NCBI GenBank assembly: GCA_013204195.1
Contig: JABMOJ010000056.1
Location: forward strand, 1-13,745
Origin: SAR86 cluster bacterium
Lineage (GTDB): Bacteria; Pseudomonadota; Gammaproteobacteria; Pseudomonadales; Azotimanducaceae
Direction: 5' to 3'
DNA length: 13,745 nucleotides
This document shows positions 8,332-13,745 of this stretch, piece by piece (within the stretch, counting starts at the first letter, position 1; each line of letters begins with the position of its first letter). The notes beneath the pieces were generated by a model. It was given only the letters and a program-made list of their open reading frames with translations, had not been told where the DNA came from and ran no database searches. The translations under genes and the position numbers were made by a program.

Positions 8332-9101
8332 CGAATCAATGGCGCCAGACTGCGAAAACATTTGGGCGAGGCGGCAATAATGTCACCTGACTTTAAATAC
8401 TGGGTGCCGCCGTTGAACTCGCCTAAGAGCCCGCCCGTTTCCTGTACCATTAATGCGCCCGCCGCCATATCCCAGATATTAAGTTGGCTCATCCACATGC
8501 CATCGAGTCTGCCGGCTGCAACCCAGGCTAGATCAAGCGCTGCACTGCCAGCCTGACGCATCACCGCGCCTTCACTCAATAATTGCTGATAAATGCTAGC
8601 CTGTTGTTCGGCGATCGCTTGTTCGTGCCCGCCGGTCGAAATCAAGGCGCCCTGCAGAGAGGTTTTGCTACCGACCCTGAGGCGTCGACCATTCAGGGAA
8701 CAGCCCTTGCCGCGACTAGCGACAAACTCTTCCTGGCGGATCGGATCGACGATCACTGCATGCTCCATTTTGCCGTTGCGCAAGCAGGCAATCGAGATGC
8801 AAAAATGAGGAATGTTTTGCACGAAGTTGGTGGTGCCATCTATAGGGTCAATGATCCATTCATATTCGGCACCTGCCGTCTCGATGTTCTGAGCCGCTTC
8901 TTCGCCGCGGAAGGAATGACCGGGAAAAGTGGTTTTCAATGCGTCAACAATGGCGTATTCCACCTCATTGTCGATATTGGTCACATAGTCATTCTGGCCC
9001 TTATCGCTGACCTTAATCAGGTCAGGGCGATCAAAGGCGCGGGTAATTCGGGGCGCCACGAGGCGTGCGGCGCGTAGAGCCATGTTGGCCATCGGTTCCA
9101 T
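8316..9101 (-). CDS. suhB: Inositol-1-monophosphatase family protein SuhB
   Basis: A 261-residue Mg2+-dependent phosphatase of the inositol monophosphatase family. In E. coli SuhB also joins the NusA-containing antitermination complex on rRNA operons. The metal site is visible: Glu67 in GEE, Asp85 and Asp88 in WIIDPIDGTTNF, and Asp211 in WDMAAGALMVQETGG. The GSAALDLAWVAAGRLDG block at 185-201 is typical. I start at ATG 9101 because MEPMANMALRAAR matches the E. coli N-terminus and GGTGGA lies 8 bases upstream; an earlier ATG at 9164 would add 21 unsupported residues. It is convergent with secF and divergent from trmJ. The same suhB-trmJ-isc neighbourhood is seen in E. coli and Pseudomonas. Whether it keeps the transcription role cannot be judged here. 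Confidence 0.95.
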   Translation of the reverse strand: MEPMANMALRAARLVAPRITRAFDRPDLIKVSDKGQNDYVTNIDNEVEYAIVDALKTTFPGHSFRGEEAAQNIETAGAEYEWIIDPIDGTTNFVQNIPHFCISIACLRNGKMEHAVIVDPIRQEEFVASRGKGCSLNGRRLRVGSKTSLQGALISTGGHEQAIAEQQASIYQQLLSEGAVMRQAGSAALDLAWVAAGRLDGMWMSQLNIWDMAAGALMVQETGGLLGEFNGGTQYLKSGDIIAASPKCFRSLAPLIRKHLG

Positions 9102-9178
9102 AGATTCAATCCACCAATTGTCATAAAGAGCAGTTAAAAAGCCATTGAAATGATGAGCTAACATAATTTCGGCGGGGC

Positions 9179-9202
9179 ATCATAGCATTTAGCGTGTACA
9201 AT
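9179..9202. promoter_or_regulatory. Candidate divergent -10 elements for suhB and trmJ
   Basis: In the 133-base gap between the divergent starts, TACAAT (9197-9202) on the plus strand could be the -10 of trmJ. TATGAT on the minus strand (9184-9179) could be the -10 of suhB. Neither has a convincing -35 box at the usual distance, so this is tentative. Confidence 0.35.
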
Positions 9203-9234
9203 TACGCCGCCGAATCGACCCCTGAAGACATCTA

Positions 9235-10059
9235 ATGCAAAAATCTGTTGATAATCTGTTTCCGTCAGTCCGTATTGTTCTGATCGAAACCAGCCATCCG
9301 GGCAATATCGGCGCTGCAGCGCGGGCCATGAAGAATATGGGGCTCACGCGGCTAGTGTTGGTTAATCCGAAAGATTTCCCCGATGACAAGGCTTTCAGGC
9401 GGGCTGCTAGTGCCGTCGACGTCGTCAGTTCGGCCATTGTCGTGGATACTCTCGATGAAGCAATTGAGGGCTGTCAGTTAGTGCTTGGCACCTCGGCGCG
9501 CGACCGACGTATTCCTTGGCCGATGCTTGAGCCCCGAGCCTGCGGTGAAAAGGTGGTGGCTGAGCAAGCCGCCGGCGCAGAGATCGCGATTATTTTTGGT
9601 CGCGAGTCTCGCGGATTGAAAAACGAGGAACTGCAGAAGTGCCATTTCCACATCAATATACCGACTGGCGAAGCTTACAGTTCCTTAAATCTCGCGATGG
9701 CGGTGCAAGTATTGTGTTACGAGGTGCTGCAGGCGAGCCTGGCGGTCAAGCATGAAGTCAGCAGTCCGGAAATAGGCAGTCCTGAAATCAGCCAGCGTGA
9801 CGTGGACAACTGGGATATGGCGTACGCCACATCAGACGCTGTTGAGCATCTTTTTAAGCACCTGGAAGAGACGTTGGTGCAGGTTGAGTTCCATGATCCA
9901 GAGAATCCTCGGCAGCTTTTGACCCGCTTGCGTCGAATGTTTAATCGTATTCGTCTGGACGAAATGGAGGTCAATATTCTGCGCGGTTTTCTGACTAGCG
10001 TGAATAAATTAGGGCGGCCTCAGCCAGGATTGAAATCAAAGGGAACAATACCTGACTAA
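9235..10059 (+). CDS. trmJ: tRNA (cytidine/uridine-2'-O-)-methyltransferase TrmJ
   Basis: TrmJ methylates the 2'-hydroxyl of tRNA position 32 using S-adenosylmethionine. It is a SPOUT-class enzyme with a trefoil knot. The three SPOUT motifs are clear: ETSHPGNIGAAARAM (18-32, with Asn24 and Arg30), FGRESRGLKNEE (121-132) and YSSLNLAMAVQVLCYE (148-163). The C-terminal helical extension includes LRRMFNRIRLDEMEVNILRG near 232-251, as in E. coli. At 274 residues it is longer than the 246 of E. coli. Much of the excess lies in a linker around 172-195 that contains a five-residue duplication, SPEIG-SPEIS. The start ATG 9235 follows a weak TGAAGA. It is divergent from suhB and directly precedes the isc operon; its stop codon lies inside the first IscR site. 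Confidence 0.95.
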   Translation: MQKSVDNLFPSVRIVLIETSHPGNIGAAARAMKNMGLTRLVLVNPKDFPDDKAFRRAASAVDVVSSAIVVDTLDEAIEGCQLVLGTSARDRRIPWPMLEPRACGEKVVAEQAAGAEIAIIFGRESRGLKNEELQKCHFHINIPTGEAYSSLNLAMAVQVLCYEVLQASLAVKHEVSSPEIGSPEISQRDVDNWDMAYATSDAVEHLFKHLEETLVQVEFHDPENPRQLLTRLRRMFNRIRLDEMEVNILRGFLTSVNKLGRPQPGLKSKGTIPD

Positions 10060-10072
10060 TTTAGTCAACTAT
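10048..10072 (+). promoter_or_regulatory. Type 1 IscR binding site, upstream copy
   Basis: The half-sites ATACCTGACT (10048-10057) and AGTCAACTAT (10063-10072), around a 5-base A/T-rich centre, fit every position of the published E. coli type 1 IscR consensus as I remember it (ATASYYGACT, RWWWY, AGTCRRSTAT). The site overlaps the trmJ stop codon on one side and reaches the first base of the -35 box on the other, where bound [2Fe-2S]-IscR could repress. Confidence 0.85.
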
Positions 10073-10100
10073 TGAAATAGTTACGCGAGGCTGTCAGAAT
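10072..10100 (+). promoter_or_regulatory. Promoter of the isc operon
   Basis: TTGAAA (10072-10077) and CAGAAT (10095-10100) each match the sigma70 consensus at four of six positions with an ideal 17-base spacer. Transcription should begin near 10107, leaving a leader of about 80 bases before iscR. The core lies between, and touches, two IscR sites. A 16-bp palindrome (10067-10082) covers the -35 box. Confidence 0.75.
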
Positions 10101-10123
10101 AGCCGATCTAATTAGTCGGGTAT
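10099..10123 (+). promoter_or_regulatory. Type 1 IscR binding site, downstream copy
   Basis: The right half AGTCGGGTAT (10114-10123) fits the consensus fully. The left half ATAGCCGATC (10099-10108) and the next base depart at about three positions. The site covers the last bases of the -10 box and the expected start of transcription. Its centre is 51 bases from that of the upstream site, close to five helical turns, so both would face the same side of the DNA. Confidence 0.72.
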
Positions 10124-10185
10124 TGCGTAGACACTGGTTCAAACGTGGTCCATTGGGTCCGAATCGGGTCGAGGATGAAAAACAT

Positions 10186-10665
10186 ATGAGATTAACCGCA
10201 AAAGGTCGATATGCCGTGACAGCGATGTTAGATCTGGCTGTTCACGAAGGCAATGGGCCTACCAGTCTGGCTGATATTTCCGAGCGTCAGGGTATTAGTC
10301 TATCTTATCTTGAGCAATTGTTTGCCAAGTTACGTCGTAGCGAATTGGTAAAGAGTGTACGTGGGCCAGGGGGCGGTTATCAATTGAGCCGCACCGCCAG
10401 CTCGATTTTTGTGGCCCAGATCGTTGACTCGGTTGATGAATTGGTCGACGCCACCCGCTGTGCCGGAAAGGCGAATTGTAATCATGGCGAAACCTGCCTG
10501 ACCCATGAACTTTGGTCTGACTTATCAAGCCAAATTCACCAGTTTTTAAGCGATATTGACCTAGCCAGTATTATTGCCAAACGGGAAGTGCGAGAGCGCG
10601 CCGCCCGACAACACTTAAAACGAGATGACCTTATCCGTATGCCTGCCGAGGAGGTGGAAGCATGA
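10186..10665 (+). CDS. iscR: Fe-S cluster-sensing transcriptional regulator IscR
   Basis: IscR is an Rrf2-family winged-helix regulator. With a [2Fe-2S] cluster it represses the isc operon, so demand for clusters sets expression. The 159 residues match E. coli IscR (162). The DNA-binding domain covers about 1-60 ([18 protein letters not shown], then [20 protein letters not shown]) and includes Glu43, which in E. coli tunes site preference. The cluster ligands Cys92, Cys98, Cys104 and His107 are all present at the E. coli positions. I start at ATG 10186, with GAGGAT 9 bases upstream; an upstream ATG at 10123 lies in the downstream operator and would add 21 unrelated residues. The stop overlaps the iscS start by 4 bases, implying coupled translation. 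Two IscR sites in its own promoter support autoregulation. Confidence 0.97.
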   Translation: MRLTAKGRYAVTAMLDLAVHEGNGPTSLADISERQGISLSYLEQLFAKLRRSELVKSVRGPGGGYQLSRTASSIFVAQIVDSVDELVDATRCAGKANCNHGETCLTHELWSDLSSQIHQFLSDIDLASIIAKREVRERAARQHLKRDDLIRMPAEEVEA

Positions 10666-11876
10666 AGCTCCCTATTTATTTTGATTACGCCGCGACCACA
10701 CCCGTTGATCCCCGGGTCGCACAGAAGATGAGCGAATGTCTGCTCGCCGAAGGAAACTTTGGTAACCCTGCAAGTCGCTCTCACAAATATGGCTGGGAAG
10801 CTGAAGAAGCAGTGGAGCTGGCTCGCCGACAGGTTGCTGATCTGATTAATGCCGACCCACGAGAAATTGTCTGGACCTCGGGTGCTACCGAGTCCGATAA
10901 CCTGGCAATTAAGGGCGTTGCTCACTTTTACAAGAACAAGGGCAAGCACTTGATCACGTCGCGCATCGAGCATAAGGCGGTCCTAGACACCTGTCGCCAT
11001 CTCGAGCGTGAAGGTTTTGAAGTGACTTACCTAGAGCCTGGTAGTGATGGCATCGTGACGCCAGAGCAGGTGGCAGAAGCCATTCGTGAAGACACGGTTT
11101 TGGTGTCTATCATGCATGTTAATAACGAAATCGGGGTGATTAACGATATCGCCGCGATTGGTGAAGTCTGTCGCGCCAAGAAGGTATTCTTCCACGTTGA
11201 TGCGGCGCAGAGTGCGGGCAAGATTGATATCGATCTAGAGGCGATGAAAGTTGACCTGATGTCCTTCTCAGCGCACAAGATGTATGGCCCCAAGGGTGTG
11301 GGCGCACTGTATGTCCGCCGCAAGCCTAGAATTCGTCTCGAAGCGCAGATGCATGGTGGCGGGCATGAAAGGGGTATGCGTTCTGGTACCCTGGCGACCC
11401 ATCAATTGGTTGGCATGGGCGAAGCTTGTCGAATCGTTAAGGCCGAAATGCATGACGAGCAGATTCGTATCGGCGCGCTCCGTGAGCGCTTGTGGCAAGG
11501 TTTGCAGGATATCGAGGAGGTTCATGTGAATGGCAGCTTCGATAAGCGTGTGCCAGGTTGGCTCAATGTCAGTTTCAACTATGTTGAAGGCGAGTCATTG
11601 ATCATGTCGTTGAGCGATCTGGCTGTATCATCGGGTTCAGCCTGTACCTCGGCGAGTCTTGAGCCCTCTTATGTGTTGCGGGCACTGGGCTTAAATGACG
11701 AGATGGCCCACAGTTCGTTGCGCTTCAGTGTTGGCCGCTTTACCAGTGAGGACGACGTGGACTACGCGCTTGCTAAAATTCACTTGGCGGTGGACAAGCT
11801 GCGCGAACTGTCACCGCTGTGGGATATGTATAAAGACGGTGTGGATCTCACGAAGATCGAATGGGCCGCGCATTAG
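10662..11876 (+). CDS. iscS: Cysteine desulfurase IscS
   Basis: IscS is a pyridoxal-phosphate enzyme that removes sulfur from L-cysteine and hands it, as a persulfide, to IscU and to tRNA-thiolation and cofactor pathways. Its 404 residues equal the E. coli length. The cofactor lysine is Lys206 in [12 protein letters not shown]. The persulfide-carrying Cys328 sits in the flexible loop [21 protein letters not shown] (323-343). His104 in [10 protein letters not shown] and Asp180 in [10 protein letters not shown], which contact the cofactor, are also present. The C-terminal [11 protein letters not shown] tail, which contacts IscU in E. coli, is retained. A strong ribosome site, GAGGAGGTGG, lies within the end of iscR, and the ATG overlaps the iscR stop as ATGA. 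The 80-base gap to iscU is the longest between the iscR, S, U and A genes. Confidence 0.98.
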   Translation: MKLPIYFDYAATTPVDPRVAQKMSECLLAEGNFGNPASRSHKYGWEAEEAVELARRQVADLINADPREIVWTSGATESDNLAIKGVAHFYKNKGKHLITSRIEHKAVLDTCRHLEREGFEVTYLEPGSDGIVTPEQVAEAIREDTVLVSIMHVNNEIGVINDIAAIGEVCRAKKVFFHVDAAQSAGKIDIDLEAMKVDLMSFSAHKMYGPKGVGALYVRRKPRIRLEAQMHGGGHERGMRSGTLATHQLVGMGEACRIVKAEMHDEQIRIGALRERLWQGLQDIEEVHVNGSFDKRVPGWLNVSFNYVEGESLIMSLSDLAVSSGSACTSASLEPSYVLRALGLNDEMAHSSLRFSVGRFTSEDDVDYALAKIHLAVDKLRELSPLWDMYKDGVDLTKIEWAAH

Positions 11877-11956
11877 GCGTTGAACACAGGCCCCGTGCCT
11901 GACCCAGAACAGGCGAATTTCGCTAGATAACAGACAGCATAATTTGGAGAAGTAAC

Positions 11957-12370
11957 ATGGCATACAGCGATAAAGTAATGGATCACTACGACAACCCACG
12001 TAACGTCGGCAAGATGGACGATACTGATGATAGTGTTGGTACCGGCATGGTCGGCGCGCCAGCCTGTGGTGATGTTATGCGTTTGCAGATCAAGGTCAAT
12101 GCGGCCGGGATTATCGAAGACGCCAAGTTCAAGACCTATGGTTGCGGTTCGGCGATTGCTTCAAGCTCGTTACTGACTGAATGGGTTAAGGGCCGAACCC
12201 TAGACGAGGCTGCCTCTATCAAGAACACCGAGATTGCCGAAGAGTTGGCGTTGCCGCCAGTAAAAATACACTGTTCGGTGCTCGCCGAAGACGCCATTAA
12301 GGCCGCGGTAAAAGATTTTCGGACTAAGCATGCAGCTGACCAACAATCAGCGGTTGCCGTCGGCGAGTAA
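11957..12370 (+). CDS. iscU: Fe-S cluster assembly scaffold IscU
   Basis: IscU is the scaffold on which iron and the IscS-derived sulfur are built into a [2Fe-2S] cluster before delivery. The cluster residues are Cys37 (with Asp39) in GAPACGDVM, Cys63 in [11 protein letters not shown] and Cys106 in KIHCS, all at the E. coli numbers. LPPVK at 99-103 is the peptide recognised by the chaperone HscA. At 137 residues it is nine longer than E. coli IscU; the extra part is an unconserved C-terminal tail ([14 protein letters not shown]). GGAG at 11946-11949 gives a good ribosome site 7 bases before the ATG. It lies 28 bases before the iscA start. Confidence 0.98.
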   Translation: MAYSDKVMDHYDNPRNVGKMDDTDDSVGTGMVGAPACGDVMRLQIKVNAAGIIEDAKFKTYGCGSAIASSSLLTEWVKGRTLDEAASIKNTEIAEELALPPVKIHCSVLAEDAIKAAVKDFRTKHAADQQSAVAVGE

Positions 12371-12398
12371 AGGCACCAGCAGCAGGAGCAGTTCGATC

Positions 12399-12722
12399 AT
12401 GGGAATTAGTCTGACAGAAAAAGCCGCTGCGCATATCGGTAGCTACCTGGGTAGCCGCGGCAAGGGTGTGGGTATTCGATTGTCTGTAAAGACCACCGGC
12501 TGCTCCGGTTTAATGTATGTTCTTGAGCCGGTGGATGATCCCGCGCCGGAAGACCAGCTGTTTAATAGTCAGGGGATCGACGTTTTTGTCGACCCCAAGA
12601 GTCTGATTTATATCGACGGGACAGAAATGGATTACGTCAAACAGGGACTGAATGAGGGGTTTGAATTCAGAAATCCAAACGTCCAGGCTGAATGCGGCTG
12701 TGGTGAGAGCTTTACCGTATAG
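12399..12722 (+). CDS. iscA: Fe-S cluster assembly A-type carrier IscA
   Basis: IscA is an A-type carrier thought to receive clusters or iron and pass them to client proteins, mainly [4Fe-4S] enzymes. The 107-residue length equals the E. coli protein. The three conserved cysteines are Cys35 in TTGCSGLMY and Cys99/Cys101 in the C-terminal ECGCGESF motif. [14 protein letters not shown] directly before it is a family hallmark. I chose ATG 12399, with AGGAG at 12384-12388 ten bases upstream, since [13 protein letters not shown] matches the family start; the longer reading from 12330 would overlap iscU and add 23 unrelated residues. An 84-base gap separates it from hscB. Confidence 0.98.
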   Translation: MGISLTEKAAAHIGSYLGSRGKGVGIRLSVKTTGCSGLMYVLEPVDDPAPEDQLFNSQGIDVFVDPKSLIYIDGTEMDYVKQGLNEGFEFRNPNVQAECGCGESFTV

Positions 12723-12806
12723 TCGGCGCGAATGCCTGATTGCTCTGTGCGCAAAAAAACGCGTAGGGCGCCTTTAATCCACGTTTGACGACCCATCGAC
12801 CTGATT

Positions 12807-13334
12807 GTGAATATAAACTTCCAAGACAACTTTTTCGCGATATTCCAATTGCCTGTTAGTTATCAGGTAGAGCCGCGGGTGCTTGACGATCGGTACCGTG
12901 ACTTGCAACGCAGCGTGCACCCCGACAAGCATGTGGGCGCCTCTGATCAAGATAGGCGATTATCAATGCAGTGGGCGACGGTCATTAATGAGGCCTATAC
13001 AACGTTAAAGTCGCCTTTGAAGCGGGCGATCTACATTTTGAAGCTCAAGGCCTGTGACATCGAGCATAACCCGACGTTGCCCGGTGAGTTTTTGATGGCG
13101 CAGATAGACCTACGGGAAGAGCTTGAAGATATTGGCGACGAAGCCGATGGCCTGACACGACTGGCCCTGTTCAAGGCGAAAATAGCGTCTGGGTTGGCGG
13201 TCCTCGAATCAGACTTTGCGGCGCAAATTGACGACCAATTGGCAGCGGCCGAACAAACGACTTATAAAATGCAATTCATGCACAAACTCTATAGCGAGGC
13301 TGATCGCCTCGAAGAGAAACTACTCGATTATTAG
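12807..13334 (+). CDS. hscB: Fe-S assembly J-domain co-chaperone HscB
   Basis: HscB is a J-domain protein that binds IscU, brings it to HscA and stimulates HscA ATP hydrolysis so the cluster can be released. The N-terminal J domain contains the essential His38-Pro39-Asp40 in RSVHPDKH, and the C-terminal three-helix domain ends in LEEKLLDY, nearly identical to the E. coli ending. ELREEL-like sequence (DLREELEDI) near 100-108 is the IscU-contact region. The length is 175 residues against 171 in E. coli. The start is a GTG: an in-frame TGA at 12786 and no ATG leave little choice. No Shine-Dalgarno is visible, so expression may be lower than for iscSUA. Confidence 0.95.
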   Translation: MNINFQDNFFAIFQLPVSYQVEPRVLDDRYRDLQRSVHPDKHVGASDQDRRLSMQWATVINEAYTTLKSPLKRAIYILKLKACDIEHNPTLPGEFLMAQIDLREELEDIGDEADGLTRLALFKAKIASGLAVLESDFAAQIDDQLAAAEQTTYKMQFMHKLYSEADRLEEKLLDY

Positions 13335-13396
13335 GCTGTTCAGCGTTGACGCATTGAGCAGGCAATACCTGACAAGTAAGGATTAAGACGAACTCT

Positions 13397-13745
13397 ATGG
13401 CATTGTTACAGATCACAGAACCTGGCCAGGCGGTCGATCCTCATCAGCGTAAACGAGCCGCGGGCATTGACCTTGGAACGACTAATTCGTTGATTGCCAG
13501 TGTTCGAAATGGCCAGGCGGCGACGCTGCCAGATGCGGATAGTCTACATTTACTGCCTTCAGTAGTACGTTATCTGGCGGATAATACCGTTGTTGTCGGC
13601 GCTCAGGCACTCGCGGCTGCCAGTGCAGACCCCCTCAATACGATCGTCTCCGTCAAGCGGTTGATGGGCCGTGGCATCAAAGATATCGAAACCCTTGGCG
13701 AGCGGCTGCCTTACGAATTTATCGAGACGCAAGGTATGCCAAGGC
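13397..13745 (+). CDS. hscA: Fe-S assembly Hsp70 chaperone HscA (5' part only)
   Basis: This is the first 116 codons of HscA, the specialised Hsp70 that acts with HscB to free clusters from Isc[11 protein letters not shown] matches the E. coli start. The nucleotide-binding phosphate-1 loop is [12 protein letters not shown] (23-34), followed by HLLPSVVRY and SVKRLMGR (85-92), all diagnostic of HscA rather than DnaK. The reading frame is open to the window edge, so the remainder, including the substrate-binding domain, lies outside. It starts 62 bases after hscB. The likely ribosome site is weak (AAGGA at 13378-13382 is rather far). In E. coli the next genes are fdx and iscX, which cannot be checked here. 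Confidence 0.96.
   Translation, partial: MALLQITEPGQAVDPHQRKRAAGIDLGTTNSLIASVRNGQAATLPDADSLHLLPSVVRYLADNTVVVGAQALAAASADPLNTIVSVKRLMGRGIKDIETLGERLPYEFIETQGMPR

Noticed and set aside
8583..9077. Long plus-strand open frame of 164 codons opposite suhB
   Set aside because: It is antisense to a clearly conserved gene, has no recognisable domain and reflects the codon pattern of suhB.
12785..12813. TTGACG as a -35 box for an internal promoter before hscB
   Set aside because: At 17 bases the -10 would be TGAATA, a poor match lying inside the hscB start; a better TATAAA is 21 bases away.
13365..13389. Possible IscR site before hscA, from ATACCTGAC at 13365-13373
   Set aside because: Only the left half resembles the consensus; the right half shows no match, so a dimer site is not supported.

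Overview
This window is a compact chromosomal stretch from a gammaproteobacterium. Every complete protein resembles Escherichia coli or Pseudomonas housekeeping genes. The order queA-tgt-yajC-secD-secF / suhB / trmJ-iscR-iscS-iscU-iscA-hscB-hscA, with a tRNA-Leu gene upstream, matches what I recall of the Pseudomonas aeruginosa layout more than that of E. coli, where the queA-sec and isc blocks are far apart. I infer a relative of the Pseudomonadales/Cellvibrionales; the sequence alone does not fix genus or habitat.

Layout. 1-1520: an aldehyde dehydrogenase gene with a strong terminator at 1556-1587. 1521-2400: a gene-poor stretch holding a long inverted repeat (1608-1658), several smaller dyads, and a minus-strand tRNA-Leu(CAA) with its own -10 element and a 3'-flanking hairpin. 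2401-2721: a small PilZ-like protein. 2769-4969: queA and tgt, two steps of queuosine tRNA modification. 5101-8263: yajC, secD and secF, the accessory membrane complex of the Sec translocon. 8263-8331: hairpins between convergent secF and suhB. 8316-9101 (minus): suhB. 9235-10059: trmJ, divergent from suhB. 10048-10123: the iscR control region. 10186-13745: iscR-iscS-iscU-iscA-hscB-hscA, the housekeeping Fe-S cluster assembly operon; hscA runs off the end.

How the genes work together. IscS draws sulfur from cysteine, IscU is the scaffold, IscA a carrier, and HscB/HscA release the cluster from IscU. IscR carries the Cys3-His ligand set and should repress the operon when it holds [2Fe-2S]. The promoter fits: a TTGAAA-17 bp-CAGAAT core bracketed by one site matching the remembered type 1 IscR consensus at every position and a second site with about three mismatches. 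QueA and Tgt share a tRNA pathway, and the downstream Sec genes have a candidate promoter of their own.

I found no undescribed system here. This is mostly a conserved core region, and all long coding regions look intact. The items most worth a second look are the iscR operator architecture with an extra palindrome over its -35 box, the long inverted repeat at 1608-1658, the PilZ-like protein with a weak arginine motif, and the absence of cysE between trmJ and iscR.
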